64,000 nucleotides of DNA from Chrysopilus asiliformis (lineage: Eukaryota; Arthropoda; Insecta; Diptera; Rhagionidae): contig OZ035960.1 in the NCBI GenBank assembly GCA_964034945.1, positions 74,808,585-74,872,584 on the forward strand, given 5' to 3'. Under the pieces are notes generated by a model, which was given only the letters and a program-made list of their open reading frames with translations, was not told the DNA's origin and made no database searches. This document shows, one piece after another, positions 20,948-31,165 of the stretch. How positions within the stretch are numbered: position 1 is the first letter of the stretch; the number at the start of each line of letters is the position of its first letter. The position numbers and the translations under genes are program-made.

Positions 20948-21621
20948 GGGCATCAATCGTGTAACGAGACGCGTCTCCGTCTTTGAGCTGAGACGGCGAC
21001 ATCGACGCGACACGTTTTTCTAATCGTGTATCGCGACACTAAAAAGTTTGAACGTTCAATGGATTGAATTTCTTAAATCAATTATAGGTCATGCTAAATA
21101 AAGCTGTCCGAGTGCACAATACGGACCAGTTTTGCTCACTACAATATCTTGCTACAGAAACGTCAAAATAAAAATGTTTGGATTAGCTGAAATTAATTTT
21201 ATGTTAAGTTCACCAGAAAAAAGTGAATTACGAGTTATTCGCAAGTTCTCAAGGGGACAAAAATGATCCGTTCCAGCTCATCTCAAAACCGTAATGTATA
21301 ATTAATAGATTTTTTGCTTGAAGTGAATAAAAACCAAATCCCCTCACAAAAGTTTTTGTCTTTTTGTTGCCGGAGGCACCAGTGTCAAACGCGCCCCTTG
21401 CTAAAGCATTATTTTCATCCATGAACCTTTCCCACTGGTTTTCACTCGTTATCTTCCTGAAATAATATAAATTTATTATAATTTAAAAACAAAAACTTTT
21501 ATTTACTTTGGTTCCTCCATTGTGAAATGACAGACGAAATGACACGCGTCTCCATACACGATTCCTTTTCTTAATGAAAGACGCAATTTCGTGTCTGCGT
21601 CGCGTTACACGATTGATGCCC
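20948..21621. mobile_element. non-autonomous TIR element (GGGCATCAATCGTGTAACG)
   Basis: GGGCATCAATCGTGTAACG (20948-20966) and its exact reverse complement (21603-21621) bound a 674-bp segment. GAGACGCG/CGCGTCTC words lie just inside both ends. The ends suggest hAT but no 8-bp duplication can be read. Non-coding. Confidence 0.75.
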
Positions 21622-22010
21622 AGAATAGATAGCATTTCGTGGAAAAAGAAAAATAGTAACAAAATTCAATGGAGGCTGCTATAAATGGGAATCCTTTCTT
21701 GCATTGCTTGATTGAATTAAATTAGTAACAACTTTTCTGTTAAATATAACGCGACCCCAAAACTTCCAACCAAATATTGTTGACTAAAGAGTAATATTTT
21801 CGTAAGATCTCAAGAAAAAAAATTGAAATATTCGAGATTCATTTTGTCGGAAAGTGTTGTTAGACTTATTAGTTTTAACAATTTGGTTGTAATTAGGTAT
21901 TTATGCGTTCATTCTATAATTTGTTTGTGGTACCATGGGGTTTTTTTTCTTTGATTGTAAGTTAATCCAAAACACTTGTTGATTGTAATTAATCCAAAAC
22001 ACACGCAACA
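21622..22010. other. no recognised feature
   Basis: AT-rich spacer without a coding frame or repeat I can support. Confidence 0.4.
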
Positions 22011-22079
22011 TTGGAAATCAAATTTACACGATATAAAAAGACATTTCGAGATATTAAAGAAATTCGGACACAAAATTGT

Positions 22080-22274
22080 TTATTCTTTCCCGCGAGTACA
22101 TCAGCTTTTGAATTTTGGCCACGCTTCCCGTGTCAACATCGTCTATTGAACTTAAGCAATGCCATGAGACAAGATCATCTAACTGGGCTAGCTCTTCTTA
22201 GCATTTCTAGAAAAGTGTATATAAACCCCAAAGGAATTGTGGAGGGACAGCAACGACTGAATTTACTTTTGTAG
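22080..22274 (+). pseudogene. hAT transposase dimerisation-domain fragment
   Basis: The frame ends ...LNLSNAMRQDHLTGLALLSI followed by SRKVYINPKGIVEGQ. The M-x-Q-x-x-L-x-x-L-A-x-L-S-I core is the usual end of hAT transposases. The preceding ASTSAFE resembles the conserved SSA..ERSFS segment, but damaged. No TIR or other domain nearby, so it is an orphan fragment. Confidence 0.5.
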
Positions 22275-22489
22275 TTTATCTGTTATGCAGACATTATCCT
22301 CTACTTGAGGCGTACGGAGGATTTTTAAAAGCTTTTATTTAGCTTGCCTTCGTGTCTGTCTGTCTGTTTGTCTGTCAGATCAAATCTTGCAACCCAATTT
22401 TGACCCACTTCCACTTGTCCGATTGACTTGAAATTTTGCAGACTTATATAAGTCCGATGACAATACAATATTTTCACTACTTCGTCCTT
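22275..22489. other. spacer with a GTCTGTCTGTCTGTTTGTCTGTC run
   Basis: Short tetranucleotide-type run at about 22350-22376, then a unique-looking segment leading into the 122-bp array. Confidence 0.4.
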
Positions 22490-23120
22490 GTAAGGATAAC
22501 GGAAGGTCCTGTAAGGATAACGTGATTATCCTTTTCTCCAAATTTTCCGGAAAAAAATCTATTCTGGGGGTTTTTGGGGTCGCTGAATCCGAATCTGTCA
22601 TTAAAAAGTCAGTAAGAATAACGGAAGGTCCTGTAAGGATAACGTGATTATCCTTTTCTCCAAATTTTCCGGAAAAAAATCTATTCTGGGGGTTTTTGGG
22701 GTCGCTGAATCCGAATCTGTCATTAAAAAGTCAGTAAGGATAACGGAAGGTCCTGTAAGGATAACGTGATTATCCTTTTCTCCAAATTTTCCGGAAAAAA
22801 ATCTATTCTGGGGGTTTTTAAGGTCGCTGAATCCGAATCTGTCATTAAAAAGTCTGTAAGGATAACGGAAGGTCCTGTAAGGATAACGTGATTATCCTTT
22901 TCTCCAAATTTTCCGGAAAAAAATCTATTCTGGGGGTTTTTGAGGTCGCTAAATCCGAATCTGCTATTAAAAAGTCTGTAAGGATAATGGAAGGTCCTGT
23001 AAGGATAACGGAAGGTCCTGTAAGGATAACGTGATTATCCCTTTCTCCAAATTTTCCGGAAAAAAATCTATTCTGTGGGTTTTTGGGGTCGCTGAATACG
23101 ATTCTCAAGTTAAAAAGCCT
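22490..23120. repeat. 122-bp tandem repeat array, about five units
   Basis: GGTCCTGTAAGGATAACG starts units at 22505, 22627, 22749 and 22871 (exact 122-bp steps), with a further start at 22993 and a 21-bp partial duplication placing another at 23014. Each unit has GTGATTATCCTTTTCTCC, AATTTTCCGGAAAAAAATCT and GGTCGCTGAATCCGAATCTG. Units 1-4 are nearly identical, so the array is young or homogenised. A diverged dimer of the same unit lies at 5300-5500. Confidence 0.9.
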
Positions 23121-23189
23121 GTAAGGACATCTCAAATGTAAGGATATATATTCGAAGACTAAAAAGAACAAAATAAAAAAAATAAAAAA

Positions 23190-23430
23190 AATTTTTTTAA
23201 AAAAAGCTTTTATTAAAAAAGAATGCACTAAAAAGAAAAAAATAATTTTCTGGACGCTGTGTATCACAAATATAAAAGCTTTTAAAAAGCGAGATAAAGC
23301 ATAAAACAATAAAATAAAAATTTATCTCGCTTTTAAAAAGCTTTTATATTTGTGATACACAGCGTCCAGAAAATTATTTTTTTCTTTTTAGTGCATTCTT
23401 TTTTAATAAAAGCTTTTTTAAAAAAATTTT
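23190..23430. repeat. near-perfect palindrome with ~109-bp arms
   Basis: The arm 23190-23298 (with TTTCTGGACGCTGTGTATCA) is the reverse complement of 23321-23430 with only one or two length differences in homopolymers. The 22-bp spacer is AT-only apart from one C and one G. It could form a large cruciform or hairpin RNA. It follows the 122-bp array after about 70 bp. Confidence 0.85.
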
Positions 23431-23980
23431 TTTTTTTAATGTGTTTCGGTGCTTTGGAGCTGCATTGTGTTGCCTAGAATTTAAAAAAAAACCTCCGGAC
23501 TCCCTTCAAAAGAGGACAGCGTACGGGGAAAAAGAAGAGGGATATAGACATTAATTTGTATTTGAGCTTGGCGGCTAAAATTTTCATCTACAGCGCAATA
23601 ATTTCTACCAGTATTAATGAAAATTTTTTTGTAGCCAATTTTTGTTGCATACAGAAGAAATGACAAACCTTTTATAACTAGATATTCACAAACAAAAATT
23701 GAGACAAACCTCTATTCCATGATTAGTCGTCTTTCCAAATTTCCAAACATACACAAAAATGCCTCGAGCACCGCTTTACCTTGCAAGTATTATTAATGAG
23801 AAACACCACATTTACCAGCATTGCTTTGGCAGCCTTGCACTTTAGAGTAGTCTAAATGGAAAAGAACTAAAATAAAAGTTTCGCCCGCGGAGCATTACTT
23901 TCTCTTATAATTTGGTAGAATGTGAATTTTTAAGTTAAATTTCAATGTTAACGTCAAAGAACTGTTACCGTACTTTTTGT
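23431..23980. other. no recognised feature
   Basis: Spacer between the palindrome and the Gypsy relic; short open frames only. Confidence 0.4.
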
Positions 23981-26900
23981 TGTGATGCGGCCCGCGAGTT
24001 GTTGTAGAAAACCCAATGTGGCAATTGAGTTTAATAGTTGTGTTCTGCACTTAATAGATTTGGCTCTTAGAAGTCCGAAGATAACCAGTACGGGTCACCA
24101 AGAGTTTCAACGGTATATCGACACGAATCTTTTATTCGAAGGGATAAGTTCATACCAGAAGAGAAAGGGTACAGACCACCAAGATTTTGTTCGGGCCGAC
24201 CTGTGAGTTGGATTGAAGGATTTGGAAAATATCCTAGTCTCGAGGATGACTTATTCGACCGAGAGTCTGGATGGCCTACTGCACTCCCAAGATATGATCC
24301 TGGACAAACGACTAGGTGAAGCTGCTATGTTTCCTGGTTTCGAAGAACAATTTATCCGAGAGTTTCAGAGTTGGAATTTGATCCCTGACAGATCTCCTGT
24401 AAATAGACATCAGTCCGGAATGGATTCCAATGACGATGCGAAGGTTATGATGCCCACCCGATACACAATTTGTTGTCCGAAAAATGAAAGATCGAAAAAT
24501 GGGGTTTTCGATTTGATGTTTCGCATTAGTTATCGGTCGAAGATTATATTTTCTGAGTTTAGCGACTGGATTTTTCATACGGGTATAGTGGCCGACAGGT
24601 GGTTAGAGATTTGCTAAAGTGTCGAACCGAGGCGTGTTTTTGGGCTCATTTGCGTAAATTTCTCAAACTTCTTGGGAGGAATTGAAAACAAGTCTTCTGA
24701 CACTATTTAGATCGCTTCAACCCGATTATGACATCCTTCATACAATCGTGGATCGCCGTTAATGTATAAATGATACGTTGGACGAATTTTATACCAAGAC
24801 TCCTAAAGTTGTGGGGAAAGCTTCGAAATCGAATCCCAGAAGTCGATTTAATAACCATGATAAAGCAAAACGTAAAAGATAGACTTGCAACTTTTATCTT
24901 TGCATATCCGGTCGTCGTGGAGATGTTTATCTATCTCGTAGATACAATCCAAATCCCAGGTCCCAATTCAATAACCCTCGCAGTTCATGAACCCTTTCCA
25001 GAATCTTTCGAATCTACAAACGGAGAAATGTTCGAAGAGTGTCCAATCGCAGACTTTGTTGCAGTTCAAGCCGGTTTGCGACAAATTTCAGCAAAGTGCT
25101 GGAAATGCGATTAGTCTGGAGATTTTGTCCGTCATTGCACAGTTAAATAGAAAAGCCTATTTTGTTATTGTTGTGGTAAGAAAGGAGTACTAAGGGAAAC
25201 TCGAGTCGGAACGAGACGCGAACGGGGGAATCTCGTTTCCGAGTCTCAAACTCCGAACCGTAAATTCCTTACCTGATTTTGTTTACAATCCAGATCATGT
25301 AAAAATAAAATCAAAACCCAAGTAATTGAAAATATTCACCCGAAGATACAGATCCTGAAAAAAATTTATTAAATGAAAAAAATAATGATTTACCTGAACT
25401 TACCCCTACTATTTATAAAAGTCTCCACCGACGAATTTTAGAATATAATATAGCGATAGCTCGTATATTATTTTGTAAAAAGACCTCTTCAGAAAACGCA
25501 AGAATCTGCTGAATGCAATATGTCCGTGAAAAAATCAAGTTTAGAAGAAACGTTTTAGATGATTTAGCGGCTACGAGTTTAGACCTAGAAATTGATAATC
25601 GTCCGTATGTACATAATAAAAATTCAAGAGGCGTAGTAGATAGCGGAGCCTCGATCAGCTACATGGGAAAAAACGCTATAGAAATTTTACGTAAGTTGGG
25701 AGTGGCTTTTCAGAGATTTTGCATCCAAGGTGAAGAATGCCGACGGACAAGAACAGAACATTATAGGAAAAGTTGTTGTTCCTGTCACTTACCAAAACAG
25801 GACGCGGGATATTTTACTGTTCGTGGTTCCCACCTTGGCTCAGTTCTTATACTTGGGTATAAATTTCTGGAGGGCGTTCCAAATAGCTCCCAACATTATA
25901 TCGGAAATTAGCGAAACCACTATGCCTCACCCCAACATGCATCTGCTCACAAAACAACAACAAGTCATATTAAAAGCTGCAATTGAGAGCTTTCCTTCCT
26001 ATGCCACTCAAGGCCTTGAGAAAACAAGGTGGGCGATGCGACACCGATAAAGCAGCGTCATCTCACCGTTTGTCCCGTGGTTGAGAAGTCTATGCATGAT
26101 GAAATCGACAGGATACTCTGGCTTTGTGTGATTGAAGAGAGTGGTAGTGCGTGGAGTTCTTCAGTGTGTCTAGTCAGAAAACCAGGTAAAAACCGCCTCT
26201 GCCTAGACTCGCGTAAACTCAACGCAGTCACCAAGCCGGACGCATACTCATCTCCCCACGTAAAGGCCGTTAGGAGGATACACACTACATATTATGTAGT
26301 GTGGATCTTTAGGACGCGTTCTGGCAGATTCCTCTGGAAAAAAACTCCCTTCGGGTTATCAAATTCTGCGCAACGTTAGTGCCAATTAATGGACAAGGTT
26401 GTCCCGTCTAGGCTTTGTCGGTAGGTCTTCGTGAACCTCGATAACTTGCTTATCGTGACAAACACTTTCGATCACATGATCGAACTTCTGAACGAAGTAG
26501 CTGATCTCCTATCGAAAGCAGGTTTGACTGAAGTATCTCGGATATGTTGTAGGAGGGGGTGCACAGATCCCGGAAAAGTTGAGGCCATTAAGAATATCTC
26601 CGTACCGATGCTCGGACATCTGAATTTCAAAAAAGAATTTACCATCCAATGTGATGCGTCCCGAGTAGGCATAGGTGGTGTGCTTTTCCAACTGGATGAC
26701 GAGGGGAATGAAAAACCGATTGCCTATGTTTCGCAGAAGTTGAATTCAGCTAAACGCAACTACGCAGCTACTGAATCAGAATGCTTCACTGCCATGTTGA
26801 GTCTAAAGAAATTTAGGCCAGATATCGAGGGATTACCCTTTAAAATAGTGACAGACCATGCCAGCTTAAAATGGCTGATGAGCCAGAAGGACCTTAGCGG

Positions 26901-27052
26901 GCGTTTGGCCCGGCGGAGTCTAAAGCTACAAGCATTCGACTTCAAGATCTAACATCTACAATCCGTCAGACATCAAAATGGAGATCGACTGAGATTCGCC
27001 AGAGTTTTAGTGTGACGAATATCTTGAATTAATATCCACAATCACAGCAAAT
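23981..27052 (+). pseudogene. Ty3/Gypsy retrotransposon, decayed gag-protease-RT-RNase H part
   Basis: Domains appear in order but in changing frames. A gag-like region lies at 23.98-25.1 kb, with a zinc knuckle CWKCD.SGDFVRHC at about 25100-25140 and a possible second (FCYCCGKKG). The protease active site RGVVDSGASISYMG is near 25630. RT fragments follow at 26.1-26.5 kb (KPGKNRLCLDSRKLN, FLWKKTPFGLS); the catalytic box reads NLDNLLIV instead of the usual YxDDLLI. RNase H is at 26650-26950 (FTIQCDASRVGIGGVLFQ, ESECFTAMLSLKKF, IVTDHASLKWLM). Many frame changes and stops make it inactive. No LTR was found. The integrase part lies beyond the insertion, at 29545-30205. The lineage resembles the Osvaldo/Ulysses group by its integrase (inference). 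Confidence 0.8.
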
Positions 27053-29540
27053 CAGGGCCGCTATTCTCGGAACGTTACGGATTTTTCCGAAACGTTTGTG
27101 GTGCAGTGGAAAAAGACCTCTATGTGGTGTACGTACTGCCTATATTGCTCCAAATGACATCTCAAACATTACGAAGCAATTCACCACTTTATACGAAACC
27201 GTATTCTCGGACTTAGATTACGAAAATATCCGAAACATATCAAAACATTACGTTTCGGATCCATCCGAAACGTTCAAATGTTACTTTCCGAAAGTTTGTG
27301 TGCTGTGAGTTATCGTTTCGCGTCCGTTGTTTATTGTTATTCGATGCGGGCATAATTTTAATCGTGTAATAAGCATAGTACGGAGAATGATTCTTTTTCA
27401 TTCATTCATTTGCAAATGATTAGCTCGAGAATTTTAGTTTTCATTCACTCACGAATTTTATTTTTCCATTCTCGTATTTTTAAAATTCTATTCGCAAATG
27501 GAAAAATTAAAATTCGCTCACGAATTTATCGTAAAAAATGATTCAGGAATGGAATTATTATACACAGAGAAAATGATGTTCAGTATTTCTAGATACAAAT
27601 GGTCATACAGAAAAATTGCATAAAATGTACGCACTTGTTCTGAAATTTTATGACATTGTGCATAGAAATCAGTACCATGATTATTTTTTTGGGTATTAAA
27701 TGCAGATTCCAAATGAGGTAAAAATTTGTACATCGAATTAATGATCAATGACATCAATTTAACAGTCAAAGCCAAAATCGAAAATGTATGAACAAATGAT
27801 ATTAAAATCAATTACCGTTGTGTATCCAATTCCCTGCTGTTAATGTTTGGATGCCTGCAGCAGGTAATTAGACTACTAGTAGAACTGCGCCACACTTGTG
27901 CATGACGAAAAAATGGCGACGATTTTGTTAGTCGATTCGTCAGTTCTAAAAACTCGATTTTAAAGCGATTCCAATAATTTTTCATAAAACTGATGCAAAA
28001 AATCAGTTTTTTGGAAAGCATTTCTTAGTTTAGACATTAGTTGGAATGCTTTTTTGAAATATTTTTTATGCCCATTTTTTTCAGATTTCGATAATTTTTT
28101 CCCATTTTCGAAAAATACTAAACGGGAATAGTATTTTTTCGAGGCAACACAACAACATTCGCCGAGAGAATTCATTCGTTCGAAGTTTTTGTAAGAAAAA
28201 TCATTCAAAATAAATTATTTTCATTTCGCATCATATTGGCCGTCATAAAACATTTCCTCCATACGAATATTCAATATAGAAACTATCAGAAACAAACACG
28301 CATCTCTTAATTTTTAAAGTCATCACACTAAAATAATTTCCGCTCATTAGTTGCATATATTAAATTCTATGAACACACACTAAGCAAGAAACAGAAAGAG
28401 ATTCCATATCAACAAGAGAGATTTGTTTTTGCATAAAATCCAGATAATGTGGATACATGCTATGACATTGATTGTTGATTCTATGCACAATTATAAAAAC
28501 TGCTTAATGACATTTTGTGATAAAATCAATGAACTTAAGGCATCGGTTGATTTTTGATGCACAAAAATCATAAAATTTACGTACATTTAGTAAAATTTAT
28601 GCACAAATTCCTCTGAGTGTATGAAGTGAAAGTGACACCAGAGAACAAATAATCTAGAGAATAAACTCTTAGAACAAATTTTTAGAGAAAATTTTTCCAC
28701 TGTGAGATGAAGCAAGAGGATCCGATGTAACACGGAAAAAATTATCCATTCGATTCCTCCATCTCATTGAATAGATACGACGATAAATGTTCTCTCTGCT
28801 TAACTTTTAGGCCGTAGCTAGTGAATGATAGGGACATTTTTCCCCCCTTCGAAGGGGAAATTTGTCAAAAATTTGTTCTAAGAGTTTATTCTCTAGATTA
28901 TTTGTTCTCTGGTGACACCATAACTTTCGAAAGGATTGAACTATAGACTTGAAATTTCGTACAGTTGCTTTTCTCGAAAACAGTAAGGCTAAGTTATTGG
29001 ACGGGGAAAATCGGACCACTCCTTCCCCCGTCCGCCATTCAAATGAAACAGTTTTTTACAATTATCTCAAAAACGGTGCTTCATATCGAAAATATAAATG
29101 TGAAATATGTTTAGAATAGGATTTTACATAACTCTTCCATACATAAAAATTCAATCAAACCACTCCCTCCCTCCTAACAAACGTTAAAATCAACAAATAA
29201 ACAAAAATCACTCATAATACACTATTACTTACATTAAACACTAGTCAAATATTATTAACTATTATTAAAATTAGTGAAAAATTACTCTAATATAAGTTAA
29301 ACACTAGTTAATAAATATAAACAAAACAAAACTATTCAAATATTTCCGTTTTGACAGCTCTATTCTACGTACATTTCGGAATGAGGTGAATATGGTGAAT
29401 ATAATTCCGAAACATAAACATTTCGTTACCAGAATACGATCTTTCAAACGTTTCGGATTTAGATTACGGAAAAAACATTTCGGCGAGATTCGTAATCCGT
29501 AACGTAACGAAAAATCCGAAACGTTCCGAGAACAGCCCCC
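27053..29540. mobile_element. 2.5 kb TIR element (CAGGGCCGCTATTCTCGG), copy 1, inside the Gypsy relic
   Basis: The left end CAGGGCCGCTATTCTCGGAA plus CGTTACGGATTTTTCCG is inverted at the right end (CGGATTTTTCGTTACG... and CGAGAACAGCCCCC read in reverse). It separates the RNase H and integrase parts of one Gypsy relic. A second copy in opposite orientation spans 60697-63208, sharing both the GTACTATGCTTATTACACG region and the ACTAGTCAAATATTATTAAC region. No transposase frame. Repeated TTCCGAAACGTT/AACGTTTCGG words fill the ends. Ends look hAT-like; the TSD is not readable. Confidence 0.8.
28638..28912. mobile_element. 275-bp MITE with 5-bp duplication TGACA
   Basis: CCAGAGAACAAATAATCTAG and about 25 more bases at the left are inverted at the right end (ending ...TTTGTTCTCTGG). 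TGACA flanks both sides (28633-28637, 28913-28917). The second copy of the host element (62.6 kb) lacks it, so it arrived after the host family had spread. Non-coding. Confidence 0.8.
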
Positions 29541-29544
29541 AGGC

Positions 29545-30205
29545 CAGTTTCCGGGCATCCAAATTTTGGATACATTTATGTACAAGCGAATGGGTTTTCA
29601 TTCTGGTTATCCAAGTCCGCGATTTCATTCGTAGCTGTGTAATGTGCAAACAAACGAAAGCCACTAATCTGCAGACCAGACCGACCATGGGTGATATCGA
29701 AGCACCAAATTGCCCTTGGCAAATAGTGTATATAGATCTTCTTGACCCCTATCTCCGTTCATCAAAGGGGAACATCGTTATCTTAATAATTTTGGATCAG
29801 TTTTTCTAATTTCCGCTTCTAGAGGCCCTACCGAAAGCAAGGACTAAAAACATTGTTAGCTTTTTGGAAGATTTCGTTTTCAATATCTTCGGGTACACCC
29901 GAAAAAGTTCATACAGGTAATGGCAAGCAACTTGTCTCCAATAAATGTAAAAATTTGTTGACGACTTACGGTGTAGAACACGTAAGGACGTCTATGTACT
30001 CCCCCCAATCCAACGCGTCAGAGCGCGTCACCAGCTCAATACTTGAATCGATTCGTGCATATTTCAAAAACAATCAGCGCTTTTTGGGATTCTCACTTGG
30101 GACAAATTGATGCCTCATTAAGAAACTCCTTACACCAATCGATTTTGACTTCACCTCACGAAGCCCTCTTTGGCATGGCTATGATCGAAACCAGCGAGAT
30201 ATAAG
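29545..30205 (+). pseudogene. Ty3/Gypsy integrase part of the split relic
   Basis: Fragments in shifting frames: CVMCKQTKATNLQTRPTMGD (the C..C of the HHCC finger), then WQIVYIDLLDPYLRSSKGN and ILIILDQF (first catalytic Asp). Further on come VHTGNGKQLVSNKCKNLLTT (the usual second Asp position reads Asn: TGNG) and YSPQSNASERV with the catalytic Glu. It is the 3' continuation of the relic at 23981-27052. Frameshifts and stops throughout. No downstream LTR recognised. Confidence 0.75.
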
Positions 30206-30266
30206 AAGCCACGAACTCGGGAAAGTTACACACACATATATACTTACAAGTAGTCGGAAGGGGTGT

Positions 30267-30480
30267 TTTGAATTTCGTTAATATTTTGAGAACGGTACGA
30301 GATAATTATTTACAGTAAAAGGCAAAAATGCAGAAAACTCAATGATCTATCATATTTATTATACAACATACTTGTAAGAAATAGTTTTTGTCAAAAAAGT
30401 AAAAAACAAAAAAAAATTTTTTTTAAATGTCACTGTTTTGGTAATTTCCGGCTAGAATATATTTTTTAAAATACGATATG
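30267..30480. repeat. dispersed repeat (family E), third copy
   Basis: GAGAACGGTACGAGATAATT..., AGTAAAAGGCAAAAATGCAG and TTTTGGTAATTTCCGG follow the same order as 1480-1660 and 4040-4200. Confidence 0.5.
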
Positions 30481-30789
30481 TTAAGGCTACTTAATAAACT
30501 GACACCTGAAGAACATTTTCCTCTCAAATAAATCGTTTGGAAAACTTCAAATATAATTATTATTGCACAGGTCATGAAAAACACCGAACGCAATCACCCA
30601 TAATTAAGTGCAAGTGCATTTTCTTTGCGAATGGCCACAAATGCATATAATTTCTTTTAATTTTGCAACCCGTAAACTAATTTCACTAAATATCACTTTG
30701 TTCACTAGACTTTACCAGCTATTTATTGCCAATTCCCCTAAATTTTATATTTTGTGAACTGACAAAAATTAATCTAGCCATTTCATATT

Positions 30790-31165
30790 GAACTCACGGT
30801 ACAATTTTACTTTACTGGAATCCGAGGGATTGCCAAAAACGCACTTTCACTAGAACAATTTGTGGTCACAAACCTCATAAAAGTGGTTTGAAATGACTGC
30901 TGACGCTGTTTTAATTACAAAATTTCATTTTAAAATTTTCATATAACCTCACTTTTCTGACGAAAAAAAACTTTAGCTACAAACTAATTTTACTGGAAAT
31001 TGGAGCGGAAAAACTTTTCAGCCTCACCTCGCTTTTTCCCGCCCCACTTCAGCGGTCATTTTAAACCACTTTTATGAGGTCTGTGACCTCAAATTGTCTA
31101 ATTTGGGGTCCTCGGATCCTCGCAATTCGTCGCATTCCGGTAAAGTAAAATTATTCCGAACTCAC
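30790..31165. repeat. inverted repeat, ~115-bp arms
   Basis: 30790-30903 (GAACTCACGGTACAATTTTACTTTAC ... CCTCATAAAAGTGGTTTGAAATGACTGCT) is matched in reverse complement by 31051-31165, with about 150 bp between. Non-coding; perhaps a small foldback element. Confidence 0.7.

Noticed and set aside
22490..23120. CRISPR-like array of regular repeats
   Set aside because: The 122-bp units are contiguous with no unique spacers, and the context is eukaryotic.
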